From contig JAAYDI010000011.1 of NCBI GenBank assembly GCA_012729315.1, forward strand, positions 16,094 through 80,093: 64,000 nt of DNA, read 5' to 3'. Every line of letters begins with the position of its first letter. The first letter of the stretch is position 1. Of the stretch, positions 1 through 8,116 are shown in pieces. The translations under genes were made by a program, and so were the position numbers. Origin of the DNA: Planctomycetaceae bacterium (GTDB lineage: Bacteria > Planctomycetota > Planctomycetia > Pirellulales > Pirellulaceae). The notes beneath the pieces were generated by a model. It worked only from the letters and a program-made list of their open reading frames with translations. It was not told where the DNA came from and did no database searches.

Positions 1-1342
1 GCCCAAGCCGCCGGGCGATGTTGCCCAGGTGGCACAGCGTCGCCACCCGATGCCCGCTCTCGACGTTCATGATCGGGTCCTTGCGCGAACGCACGCAGTC
101 GTAGAAGTTCTGCATGTGGTCATCGCTCTCGTAGACGCGGATCGCGTCGGCCGGCAACGGTTCCTCGTCCAGCCCGACGGGATCGCATTCGTACCCGCCG
201 CGGAAGATCGTGATCCGTCCCTTGTCGCCAATGAACGTGGCTCCACCACCCACGCGCGACTCGTTCGAGCTCAACGTCAGCACCACACCGTTGGCATATT
301 TGTAATTGATGATTGACCGGCTGCAGGCAGCATCCCCGCGATCCCGGGTTTCCGGCAGCGAGTACACTACCGGCTCGAGCTTCTCGGCCGGGTCCACCCA
401 GATCTCGACAGGTCCGCTGTTGTCCATCTGCAGCGCCCAGTGCACCATGCTCAGCCCATGGCAGCCCCAGTTCGGCAGTTCGCCACCGGAGTACGGGCGG
501 AATGACATCCAGCCAGGTCCGATTGCCAGCTTCTCGGCCGGCGTCACCGGAAACGTCGGCTCCGGCTCATACGGGATGCGGGACAGGTAGAGGTCGGTGT
601 GATACGGTACAACCTCATTGGGTCCGCACCACCGATCCCAATCCAGATACTCGGGGACCGGTTGAGGTGGAAAGTCGCACTCGTAGGAACTCGGGTAGTT
701 GTAGCCGATGACCGACTGGATCTTGCCGATCCGGCCGTTGATGATCAGCTCCACAGCTTTGCGGGCCTTTGGATGCGAGCGCTGTTGCTCGCCGGTCTGG
801 AACACGCGGTTGTACTTCCGCACCGCCTCGACCATCACGCGCCCTTCGCGGATGGTGTGCGAGAGGGGCTGTTCGCCGTAGATGTCCTTGCCTGCCTGGC
901 AGGCGTGAATGCAGGGCAGATAGTGCCAGTGTTCCGGCGTGGCGTAGACGACGACATCCACGTCCTTGCGATCCAGCAGCGCGCGGTAGTCCTGGTAGGC
1001 CTCCTTGGCCTTGAAGTGCTTGGCCCACGCCTTGGCGCGCCGCATATTCAGATCGGCGACGGCGACGATGCGTGCGAAGTCAGGCCGCTTCCCCTGGCCC
1101 CCCTTGCCAATGGCCAGCTGCCCGTTGCGCCGGCCACAGCCGATAATGCCCACCCCCACCTCTTCATTCGCCTCCGAGGCTCTGCGCACCGCTTCCGCAC
1201 TCGGCTTCTTCGTCGTCTTGGTGGTCTTGGTCGCGGGAGCCGGCTTGTCGTTGTCGCACGCCGGCAAGGCAGCACCAGCCAACGCGACACCAACCGCTTG
1301 CCCCAGCAACCGGCGCCGCGAAATTCTCTTCTTCACGGTCAT
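1..1342 (-). CDS. Gfo/Idh/MocA family oxidoreductase, exported, 3' end cut by window
   Basis: The frame is open from the ATG at 1342 to the window edge, giving 447 codons without the C-terminus. The N-terminus has a twin-arginine motif (SRRRLLG, residues 8-14), a hydrophobic stretch and a lipobox-like LPAC at 26-29, so it may be a Tat-exported lipoprotein. The Rossmann motif GIIGCGRRNGQ lies at 65-75 and the family EHWH motif at 137-140. The family's EKP motif, whose Lys is usually catalytic, reads GEQP here with Gln158. The region near the edge ends in the usual GNIARRLG. An AGGAG ribosome site lies just upstream. Such proteins are NAD(P)-dependent sugar or inositol dehydrogenases or oxygen-donor-independent glycosidases. 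The substrate cannot be told from the sequence. Family assignment is firm, activity uncertain because of the Lys-to-Gln change. Confidence 0.9.
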   Translation of the reverse strand, partial: MTVKKRISRRRLLGQAVGVALAGAALPACDNDKPAPATKTTKTTKKPSAEAVRRASEANEEVGVGIIGCGRRNGQLAIGKGGQGKRPDFARIVAVADLNMRRAKAWAKHFKAKEAYQDYRALLDRKDVDVVVYATPEHWHYLPCIHACQAGKDIYGEQPLSHTIREGRVMVEAVRKYNRVFQTGEQQRSHPKARKAVELIINGRIGKIQSVIGYNYPSSYECDFPPQPVPEYLDWDRWCGPNEVVPYHTDLYLSRIPYEPEPTFPVTPAEKLAIGPGWMSFRPYSGGELPNWGCHGLSMVHWALQMDNSGPVEIWVDPAEKLEPVVYSLPETRDRGDAACSRSIINYKYANGVVLTLSSNESRVGGGATFIGDKGRITIFRGGYECDPVGLDEEPLPADAIRVYESDDHMQNFYDCVRSRKDPIMNVESGHRVATLCHLGNIARRLG

Positions 1343-1512
1343 GGGATACTCCTGATCTGGCGGTCCTGGAAGCACATCAGTATCAACTGACACCACTTCC
1401 CTGGTCAATACGGGGGGCGCGCCATGCAGCCCGCTGACAGCCGTGGCCGGGGCGTCTGCCCCGGCCACTCGGCCAGCTGCCACACAGATTTCGCGCCCAG
1501 CTATCCGATCCC

Positions 1513-2844
1513 CTACGCGGCAAAGTGACGCGCCACCTTCCGGATCGCCGCCCCCACTTCCAGGATGTACTCCTCCGTCATGTGCTCATCAATCAGCACC
1601 CGCATGCTTGTCTCCAGGATGGCCTCGGCCTCCGGACACTTGTGCGTCGAGAAATCCATCTCGGTCAGCCCCATTTCCTTGACCGGCCAGCGCCCGGCGA
1701 AAAAGCCGTGCTGTTGGAACACGGGCTCCCCATAGAGAGGAACCTTGATGTACCCGCCCGACACCGGCGCCCCTTCGGCCTGCAGCGCCTTGACGAAGGG
1801 GGAGCGACCGCAGGTAAAGGCTTCCGGACGCATGCGGAACATGTAGAACCAGTAGACGGCCCGGTCCTCCGGATGCACCTCGTGCGGGATCAGGCCGGGC
1901 AGGTCGGCGATCTGTTCTGTAAGCAGGTTTCCCAGCCGTGCGCGCTTGGCGGCGATATCTTCGAGTCGCGTGAGCTGCGCGGCTGCCACGGCCGCCTGCG
2001 GCTCGCTCATGCGGTAGTTCGTGGCAAACGCGTCGAACCCGCCCCACTTCCGCCGATCGCCCCCCTTGTCGCCGAACTTCTGCAGCAGCGGTCCGAACCG
2101 CTCATCGTTCGAACCCACGACGCCGCCATCGCCACAGGTGATATGCTTGGAGTTCTGGAGCGAGAAGCAGGCGAAGTGGCCGACGGTGCCGATCGGGCGG
2201 CCCCGATAGCGCGCGCCCCACGCCTGGGCACAGTCCTCGATCAGAATCAGATTATGGCGATCGGCCAACGCCTTGAGGGCATCCAGGTCGCACGGGTTGC
2301 CGGTCAGGTGGACCGCGATAATCGCCTTCGTGCGGGGGGTGATCCGCCGTTCGACATCCGCCACATCCAGGTTACATGTCCCGGCGCCCAGATCGGCAAA
2401 GACCGGCACCGCCTGTTGATACAGCACGCCAATCACGGAGCCGATGTCGGTGACGGGGGACGTGATCACCTCGTCCCCCAGACCGATCCCGGCGGCTGCG
2501 ACGGCAATGTGCAGGGCGGCGGTGCCCGACGAACAGGTCTGCACGTGCTCCACCGGACAGAAGCCCTGGAAGCGCTCCGTCAGCAGTGCGGTCTGCTGCC
2601 CCTGCCAGTAGAACAGCGAGTTCTGCTGGAGCATCTCCTCGAGCTGCCGTAGCTCCACATCGCCCCAGCGCGTGCCCGATCCGGCAGACGCCTTGACCGC
2701 TTTCTCGCCCCCATCCACTGCCAACTTGGAATCCTGGTGCGCCACCGCCGCGCTGACTCCGCGGTGCGCCGCTCCAGCCAACAACAAACCCGAGGTCCCC
2801 GCCACGAACTGGCGACGCGAAACGGAGTGCGGCATGTTCATCAT
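1513..2844 (-). CDS. DegT/DnrJ/EryC1/StrS-type PLP aminotransferase with Tat signal
   Basis: The product has 443 residues. The start at 2844 is chosen because AAAGGAGCTC lies just before it; an upstream in-frame start at 2892 has no such site. A Tat motif SRRQFVAG (9-16) is followed by a hydrophobic h-region. Cofactor residues are clear: SSGTAALH around 105, EDCAQAWG with Asp204 and the likely Schiff-base Lys233 in SLQNSKHITCGDGG. The family transaminates keto-sugars using glutamate and normally works in the cytoplasm on nucleotide sugars. Export would be unusual, though Tat would allow PLP to be inserted before transport. It lies in a minus-strand run of exported sugar proteins. Family firm, substrate unknown. 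Confidence 0.9.
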   Translation of the reverse strand: MMNMPHSVSRRQFVAGTSGLLLAGAAHRGVSAAVAHQDSKLAVDGGEKAVKASAGSGTRWGDVELRQLEEMLQQNSLFYWQGQQTALLTERFQGFCPVEHVQTCSSGTAALHIAVAAAGIGLGDEVITSPVTDIGSVIGVLYQQAVPVFADLGAGTCNLDVADVERRITPRTKAIIAVHLTGNPCDLDALKALADRHNLILIEDCAQAWGARYRGRPIGTVGHFACFSLQNSKHITCGDGGVVGSNDERFGPLLQKFGDKGGDRRKWGGFDAFATNYRMSEPQAAVAAAQLTRLEDIAAKRARLGNLLTEQIADLPGLIPHEVHPEDRAVYWFYMFRMRPEAFTCGRSPFVKALQAEGAPVSGGYIKVPLYGEPVFQQHGFFAGRWPVKEMGLTEMDFSTHKCPEAEAILETSMRVLIDEHMTEEYILEVGAAIRKVARHFAA

Positions 2845-2888
2845 TGAGCTCCTTTGTGTGAACTGAGTCGTGATGTTTGAGTGGTCAT

Positions 2889-4484
2889 TCAAGTTCCTGC
2901 CGGATCCGGCTCGTACGGAACGAACTGGAAACTGTACAGATCGGCGTCGCGCAGTACGAAGCGCAGCCGGACGGTCTGGCCCGCGAGCGAACGTACGTCA
3001 CCGCCTGGCGCCGTCCAGCGGACCACCTTGTCCAGCCGATCGCCGAAGATCGGCGGGCAGTCGTCGAGCGCGTAGCCGGGGACCGGCCGGCCGTCAACGT
3101 CCTGGATTTCCACCTGGACGCTCCCCGCGCCCGAAGTGGCGAAGTTGAGCGACAGGTTGCCGCCGGCGAAGCGGATCGGCTTGGTGACGAGTTCGCCGCC
3201 CGCCAGGGAGGCGGACGCGGACACGAAGCCGTCGACGCGGATGGTCAAGCGACGGATGCTGGTACTGGTCCCCTCCCAGTAGCCTTCCGTAGCATATAAG
3301 GAGATTTCGCGCGGCGCGTCTTCGAGTACCGACGGTGTTTCCACCATGCCCCAGAAGATGAAGTTGTCGCCGTACACCCAGCTGTGTCGCGCGCGCGGTC
3401 CGGGACGCAAGAAGGCCTCATTCCACCGTTTGAACAGCTGCCCGTCGCGGCTGGTCATGAACAGTCCGTCGGTGATCGCGGCGCCGTAGCGCGGGTGGCC
3501 CGCAGCGCGTGCCATCCGCTCCTCCCGACCAGGCAGATCGAGCAGCGGCTCAGACCAGCTGCGTTCGGTATAGCGCATGGGGAACCCCATCAGAATATGG
3601 GGGGCCCGGTAGTAGGGCTGGATCTGATTCGTATACAGGTGCTCCTCGGGCGAGCTGACGTAGGTCAGATCGACCGGGTCGGACCACTGCAGCAGGTCAG
3701 GGGAGGTGGCCGTGCGAATCGCACGGAACCCGCCCGGACTCCAGGTGGTCCCCTCGGTGATCCCCTCGGTGAAGATCCGCCAGTAGGCGCGGTACGCGCC
3801 GAGTGCCGGGTCCCAGAAGGCCAGGTTCTGTGAATCGAATGCCCCCTGCGTGATCACCGGCTCTGTGCTGAGCGGCGAGAAATGAATCCCGTCAGCCGAC
3901 TTCAGGATGTATAAGCCAAACGGTTTGGAGCCGACCACGACGATCTTGTATTTCGCGTCGGGGGGGCAGGCGGGATTGGAGTCCAGGAAGGCAGCGGTAT
4001 GCGCCGGATCCCCTCCGAACTCGGCCAGCGACTCGGGCATCAGGATGATATTGTTCGCGGTGGAGCCGCCAAACTCGCAGATGCCCAGCTCGGGGCGGCG
4101 CCAGTGAATCCCGTCGTCGCTTTCGGCATAGCAGAACGTCCACGGATGCTCGTCCATCGCCTGCGTCGCCGCCCCGCCGGTGCGGTACTGGCCACCGTGG
4201 TAGTACATGCGATACAAGTTCCCCTCCTGGAACACCGACTGGTAGGCGGCGGCGTTGCCTTCCCACGGCGCGTCGGTCTCGAACACAATCTCGCGCGGCA
4301 TAGGATGATGGAGTTGCAGACGGACCTCACCCCGCATCGCCTCGATGAGGAAGTCGTCGACCATCAGTTCGCGTCGCGCGCCGATGTCGATCGGCTCCGC
4401 GGCCGCGGCCGGCGCACAGAGCCCGGCCCACAGCACTACAGTCAGCGCCATAAGCACCACGGTCCAGCGAATCCAGCAACTCAT
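2889..4484 (-). CDS. Secreted beta-propeller, glycoside-hydrolase-like protein
   Basis: The product has 531 residues with a signal peptide (MSCWIRWTVVLMALTVVL... ending near AAAA-EP). The start at 4484 follows a strong CCAGGAGG site; the longer in-frame extension to 4706 lacks one. The mature protein opens with GARRELMVDDFLIE, a signature I know from secreted planctomycete and lentisphaeral proteins related to the five-bladed propeller families GH32/GH43. Repeated blade-like strings follow, such as YRMYYHGGQ, CYAESDDGIHW and YILKSADGIHF. A C-terminal beta-sandwich with VEIQDVDGRPVPGYAL lies around residues 460-490. Predicted role: extracellular or periplasmic carbohydrate processing. Catalytic residues were not assigned. 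The 3' end is 45 bp from the aminotransferase start, so the two may be co-transcribed. Confidence 0.75.
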   Translation of the reverse strand: MSCWIRWTVVLMALTVVLWAGLCAPAAAAEPIDIGARRELMVDDFLIEAMRGEVRLQLHHPMPREIVFETDAPWEGNAAAYQSVFQEGNLYRMYYHGGQYRTGGAATQAMDEHPWTFCYAESDDGIHWRRPELGICEFGGSTANNIILMPESLAEFGGDPAHTAAFLDSNPACPPDAKYKIVVVGSKPFGLYILKSADGIHFSPLSTEPVITQGAFDSQNLAFWDPALGAYRAYWRIFTEGITEGTTWSPGGFRAIRTATSPDLLQWSDPVDLTYVSSPEEHLYTNQIQPYYRAPHILMGFPMRYTERSWSEPLLDLPGREERMARAAGHPRYGAAITDGLFMTSRDGQLFKRWNEAFLRPGPRARHSWVYGDNFIFWGMVETPSVLEDAPREISLYATEGYWEGTSTSIRRLTIRVDGFVSASASLAGGELVTKPIRFAGGNLSLNFATSGAGSVQVEIQDVDGRPVPGYALDDCPPIFGDRLDKVVRWTAPGGDVRSLAGQTVRLRFVLRDADLYSFQFVPYEPDPAGT

Positions 4485-4680
4485 TGGCAACCTCCTGGCA
4501 CAGCTCCGGTGAGGCCACCGGGCCGGCCGAGAAACTAGCTGTCGCGCGCGCGTCACCTCTCGCTCCCACACAGCCGCGCGCCTGACACTCATCTGTCGAG
4601 CCATCGCTGGTGGGTTTCCACCCCCACGCGACCGGTGGTCCAGCGTGGAATCCGCGCGGAACGGCGACCTGCGGAAAACA

Positions 4681-5007
4681 CTACTTGACGCGGCGATCCA
4701 ACACACCCTGCATGATAGCCTTCCAGGTGCTGTTGAGGCGCAGCGTCACTTCGTCGACTTCGCTCTCGTCGTTCGGTTTAAAGTCGATTTCAAAACCGGC
4801 CTTCACCAGCGTATCGTTCGCCCCCTGGGCAGCCTGGCACGAACTCCAGAACCGGGAGCTGTGCAGCACGGAGGGGGATTTGTCTGTCCCGATTTCTTCC
4901 GTAATCGTGTCGACGGATTTCGTCACCTGGGGGATCAACCCGGTCATCATTTCCTGACGTAAACGCTCGGCCCACTCTCTCCACCGCGTCTTGTCTCGCA
5001 CTGACAT
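4681..5007 (-). CDS. Small conserved-looking hypothetical protein (108 aa)
   Basis: The start at 5007 is preceded by AAGGAGAACGAT, a good ribosome site. The longer in-frame start at 5073 is not supported. The protein is charged and soluble (MSVRDKTRWREWAERLRQEM...), with no signal peptide, membrane segment or cysteine cluster; one Cys lies in the middle (FWSSCQAAQ). I do not recognise a domain. It sits alone on the minus strand upstream of the propeller gene, about 200 bp away, so it may have its own promoter. Codon use matches the neighbours and the ribosome site argues that it is real. Confidence 0.55.
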   Translation of the reverse strand: MSVRDKTRWREWAERLRQEMMTGLIPQVTKSVDTITEEIGTDKSPSVLHSSRFWSSCQAAQGANDTLVKAGFEIDFKPNDESEVDEVTLRLNSTWKAIMQGVLDRRVK

Positions 5008-5126
5008 ATCGTTCTCCTTAGTCGCGCACTGCGCCCCTTCATCGTACCGCGTCGGCGGCCGGGATTCCATCACAGATATGCCTCGCGGCCCCCCACGGGT
5101 GCAGGAACAGGCTCATTTGGGCCGCA

Positions 5127-5469
5127 GTGTCCATGGCGGGTCGGCCGTGTGTGGCTGTGAACCGCATGGGCGAATATCTCCCGGCAGGGCTCTTGCGACT
5201 GCGGCGGGAGTTTCCTGAAATGGGTGATATTCGCCAGGTGGGATTGCACATCGGCGTCGAGTTTGTCAGGGATCCCGCGGGGAAGGAACCGCTGGACGAA
5301 GAGACCAGGCGGATCCGCGACGAGGGGGGTCCGGCGTGGCGTGATCTTCGGGCTGGCCGGTGTCCGCCGCAATTTGCTGGAGATCAGGCCCTCGTTGATC
5401 ATCGATCACGCAGCCTGCGATGAAGTATTGCGGCTGCTGGGTGACGCGATGCAGGCAGTACTCCGATAG
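5127..5469 (+). pseudogene. C-terminal remnant of a class-III (PLP) aminotransferase, frameshifted
   Basis: From about 5166 one frame reads MGEYLPAGLLRLRREFPEM, then VGLHIGVEFVRDP and LDEETRRIRDEG. At a run of six G (about 5322-5327) the match jumps to the next frame, which reads GVRRGVIFGLAGVRRNLLEI and DHAACDEVLRLLGDAM and stops at 5469. Joined, this is the last quarter of a class-III aminotransferase (GABA, alanine-glyoxylate or ornithine type). The PLP-binding domain, which should be about 300 residues upstream, is absent because a minus-strand gene occupies that space. It is therefore 5'-truncated and carries a +1 frameshift. The frameshift alone could be a homopolymer sequencing error, but the truncation could not. 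Confidence 0.7.
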
Positions 5470-5478
5470 TGGTGCACT

Positions 5479-6261
5479 ATGTTGACAATGGATTTGGCGG
5501 GGATGGTAGCTTTGATCGTGGGGGGCTCGCGCGGCATCGGAGCCGGCATCGTCGACGCTTTCGCGCGCGCCGGTGCGACGACGCTGTTCACGCACACCGG
5601 GCAGCCCCATTATGCCGAGCAGGTGCAGAAGATGCTGGACCAGCTTCGCGCCGATGGCTGCCAGGTCGAAGCGGCCGTCGCCGACGCGTGCGAGCCGGAG
5701 ACGACCAAGGCGGTGGTGGAGCAGGCCACGCGTGATTTCGGGCGGCTCGATGTGCTGGTGGCCAACGTAGGTCAGAACCTGGTGCGTCCTGCCGAGGCGA
5801 CTTCCACGCAGTCCTGGCAGCAGATGATCGACGTCAATCTGTCGTCCGCGTTCTACGCCGTCCGGGCGGTCCTGCCGACCATGCTGCACGCCGGCGGCGG
5901 CCGGATCCTGTTCGTCGGCTCGTCGACCGTGTACGACGGAGGTGGTGGCGCCATCGACTATGCGGCGGCCAAGGCCGGGCTGGTCGGCATGATGCGGTAC
6001 CTGGCCCGCAACTACGCCCGCCACGGCATTCGCACGAACGTGATCCACCCGGCCGTGATTGAAACCGATCTGCTGCGGGAACGCTATGCGGACGCCGCCA
6101 AGAAACAGCTGCTGATCGATCAGGTGCCGATCGGGCGGCTGGGGCAACCGGCCGACGTTGCGGGACTGGCGGTGTTCCTGGCCAGCTCCTGGGGCGGTTT
6201 CATCTGCGGGCAGGAGATCCTCGTCGACGGGGGCAGGACGTTCTATCGCAGCGGGCCATAA
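5479..6261 (+). CDS. Short-chain dehydrogenase/reductase (SDR)
   Basis: The product has 260 residues, typical for classical SDRs. It has the nucleotide-binding GGSRGIG (15-21), VANVGQN in place of the NNAG motif (94-100), catalytic Ser148 or Ser149 in FVGSSTVYDG and the YxxxK pair Tyr161/Lys165 (YAAAK). The C-terminal ICGQEILVDGGRTF closes the fold. NAD(P)-dependent oxidation of a sugar, polyol or 3-oxoacyl substrate is possible. The upstream aminotransferase remnant ends 9 bp before it and the exported amidohydrolase begins 37 bp after it, so this was probably one operon before the first gene decayed. The start codon is uncertain: ATG 5488 is an alternative and neither has a strong ribosome site. 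Confidence 0.9.
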   Translation: MLTMDLAGMVALIVGGSRGIGAGIVDAFARAGATTLFTHTGQPHYAEQVQKMLDQLRADGCQVEAAVADACEPETTKAVVEQATRDFGRLDVLVANVGQNLVRPAEATSTQSWQQMIDVNLSSAFYAVRAVLPTMLHAGGGRILFVGSSTVYDGGGGAIDYAAAKAGLVGMMRYLARNYARHGIRTNVIHPAVIETDLLRERYADAAKKQLLIDQVPIGRLGQPADVAGLAVFLASSWGGFICGQEILVDGGRTFYRSGP

Positions 6262-6298
6262 CCATGAAGAAGGCAGTAGTTTTGTGGAGGGTCGAGCT

Positions 6299-7714
6299 AT
6301 GCGTCCAGGGTACCGCACGTCGAGACGAACCGCGTTGCAGGCGGTCGGGGCAGCTGGGGTAGCCGCGTTCTGGGGCGGCGCAGCGTTTGGTGGCGCCAGC
6401 CTGACAGCCGAGGAGCCGCCGCCTCAACCGAGCGAGTTGCGGCGGGAGATCTATGCGAAAGTATGGAGCACACCGCTGATCGACACGCACGAACATCTGT
6501 GCGACGAACACGAACGCTTGCCTCCGGACGGTGCCTTCCGGAACCAGGATGACTGGACCCTGGTGCTCTCCGGATATCTGGGCTATGATCTGCTGACGGC
6601 CGGGATGCCGCGTGACGCCCACCAGACGTTCTACTCGCAAGGGCCGACGCCACTCGAGAAGTGGAAGGCGCTGGAGCCCTACTGGCCCGCCGTCAAACAT
6701 ACCGGCTACGGGCAGGCAGCGCGCATTTCCCTGCGGCAACTCTACGGCGTGCATGACCTGAATGCAGATACCGTGGCCCAGGTACAGGCGGGCTACGAGC
6801 AGGTCCGGCAACCTGGATTCTATCACCGCGTGCTGCGCGACCTGAGCGGGATCGAGTCGTGCCAGGTCAACTCGCTGCGATCAGGGTTTCACGAGTCGAA
6901 GATGCCTCAGCTCCTGATGCAGGACATCAGCATCGTGGGGATGTACGCAGGCCCGAACCTGGAAGGTTTTGGAAAACCGACTGGCATCACCGCCACTGAA
7001 CTGGCCGACTGGCACCGCGTGATCGACTGGTGGTTCGACAAGTACGGCGCCCAGGCCGTGGCGGTCAAGTCCCAGGACGCCTATCGCCGGGACATCGACT
7101 ACCAGCCAACGCCGGCCGAGCAGGTGGCCGAGACGTTCAAGAAGCGGGCCCGGCAGGAGCCGGTGGACCCGGCGCAGCAGAAGGCGCTGGAGGATCATCT
7201 CTTCTGGTATGCCGTCGAGAAGGCCACCGCACACCAGCTCCCCGTGAAACTGCACACCGGTTACTATGCGGGGAACAACAACATGCCACTGTCCCGGCTG
7301 ATCCACAACGCCGGCTCAGCCTGCGCGTTGTGCCGCCACGCACCCAACACGCCATTCGTGTTCATGCACATCTGCTATCCATACTACGAAGAGCTGATCG
7401 CGGTCGCCAAGCACTGGACCAATGCATTTGTCGACATGTGCTGGTCGTGGATCATCAACCCGGTGGCGGCGAAGGACTTTCTCAAGAAATACCTGGTCAC
7501 GGCGCCGGCCAATAAGCTGCTCACATTCGGCGGCGACTATGTGTATGTGGAACAGGTCCTCGGACACGCCGTCATCGCCCGGCAAGGCATCGCTCTGGCG
7601 TTATGCGAGCTGGTAGAAGAGGGCTGGCTGGGCCGGGACGACGCCCTGGAACTGGTCGATCCGATCATGCACGGCAACGCCCGCCGCATCTTCCGCCTGG
7701 AAAATAACGAATGA
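6299..7714 (+). CDS. Amidohydrolase-family (TIM-barrel metal hydrolase) protein with Tat signal
   Basis: The product has 471 residues. The start at 6299 lies 8 bases after TGGAGGG; the frame is open further upstream, but that part overlaps the SDR gene. TSRRTALQ (7-14) is a Tat motif followed by a Gly/Ala-rich h-region. The mature protein begins with the metal-binding HEH of PLIDTHEHLC (His64, His66). Later come LHTGYYAG, FMHICYPYYEEL and LLTFGGDYVYVEQ, the usual order of barrel-strand ligands in amidohydrolase-2 proteins (decarboxylase or lactonase-like, related to uronate isomerase). The end MHGNARRIFRL is typical of the family. It probably acts on a sugar acid or lactone outside the cytoplasm; the substrate is unknown. 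Confidence 0.85.
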   Translation: MRPGYRTSRRTALQAVGAAGVAAFWGGAAFGGASLTAEEPPPQPSELRREIYAKVWSTPLIDTHEHLCDEHERLPPDGAFRNQDDWTLVLSGYLGYDLLTAGMPRDAHQTFYSQGPTPLEKWKALEPYWPAVKHTGYGQAARISLRQLYGVHDLNADTVAQVQAGYEQVRQPGFYHRVLRDLSGIESCQVNSLRSGFHESKMPQLLMQDISIVGMYAGPNLEGFGKPTGITATELADWHRVIDWWFDKYGAQAVAVKSQDAYRRDIDYQPTPAEQVAETFKKRARQEPVDPAQQKALEDHLFWYAVEKATAHQLPVKLHTGYYAGNNNMPLSRLIHNAGSACALCRHAPNTPFVFMHICYPYYEELIAVAKHWTNAFVDMCWSWIINPVAAKDFLKKYLVTAPANKLLTFGGDYVYVEQVLGHAVIARQGIALALCELVEEGWLGRDDALELVDPIMHGNARRIFRLENNE

Positions 7715-7806
7715 CGAAACACGCAAGGAATGACGGATGACGAAATACCCAAGCACGAGGGAATGACGGATGACGAAATACCCAAGGACGGAAGGAAGGA
7801 CGAAGC
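7708..7806 (+). repeat. Left arm of an inverted intergenic repeat (GAATGACGGATGACGAA type)
   Basis: Two nearly identical units of about 32-34 bp, roughly 7727-7760 and 7761-7792, share GAATGACGGATGACGAAA followed by TACCCAAG. They are flanked by degenerate partial copies (7708-7726 and 7793-7806). They start inside the last codons of the amidohydrolase gene. This type of short direct repeat is frequent between planctomycete genes. Confidence 0.85.
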
Positions 7807-7843
7807 CCCAATGACGATAACGCCCATGTAGAGACCTCTTTCG

Positions 7844-8116
7844 TCATTCAGGCTCAGTCATTCCCTCGTGCTTGGGTATTTCGTCATCCGTCATTCCCTC
7901 GTGCTTGGGTATTTCGTCATTCGTCATTCCCTCCGTGCTGTCTCCATTATGGGTTGCCAGATTGCGCAGCATCTGCTTGATATCCATAGCGCCGCGGATG
8001 GCGACAAAGACTGTGATCAACGAATACCATATCAGGACCGCCAGCGTGAGCAGGGCCCAGAACGGATGGTTGGAGATCATCTCCCGCACTTGGCCGGGCA
8101 GATTCACCAGATTCAT
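7844..8116 (-). CDS. One-helix partner protein of a sodium symporter, with repeat-encoded tail
   Basis: The product has 90 residues: a short head, one membrane helix (about 18-42, FWALLTLAVLIWYSLITVFV) and a cytoplasmic linker GAMDIKQMLRNLATHN. The last 27 or so residues are a translated repeat (EGMTDDEIPKHEGMTDDEIP). Its ATG overlaps the symporter's stop by 4 bases (8113-8116), so the two are very likely translationally coupled. Small membrane partners are known for some sodium-coupled carriers, for example MetS with MetP; that parallel is an inference. The original stop was probably lost when the repeat inserted near residue 63. Confidence 0.75.
   Translation of the reverse strand: MNLVNLPGQVREMISNHPFWALLTLAVLIWYSLITVFVAIRGAMDIKQMLRNLATHNGDSTEGMTNDEIPKHEGMTDDEIPKHEGMTEPE
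7858..7938 (-). repeat. Right arm of the inverted intergenic repeat
   Basis: Two units, 7858-7890 and 7891-7923, plus a partial third are the reverse complement of the left arm (TCATTCCCTCGTGCTTGGG and so on). With 7727-7792 they can form a long imperfect hairpin between two convergent genes, which could act as a two-way transcription end. The arm lies inside the reading frame of the minus-strand gene 7844-8116 and supplies its last 27 or so codons. Confidence 0.85.

Noticed and set aside
599..1390. Plus-strand 263-codon frame opposite the Gfo/Idh/MocA gene
   Set aside because: Antisense to a gene with clear motifs and a ribosome site.
7537..7827. Minus-strand frame with repeated GISSSVIPSCLGISSSVIP
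   Set aside because: It is the translated reverse of the intergenic repeat plus antisense of the amidohydrolase; no start signal.
7708..7938. CRISPR-like array
   Set aside because: Only two units per side, in inverted orientation, with no unique spacers and no cas genes.
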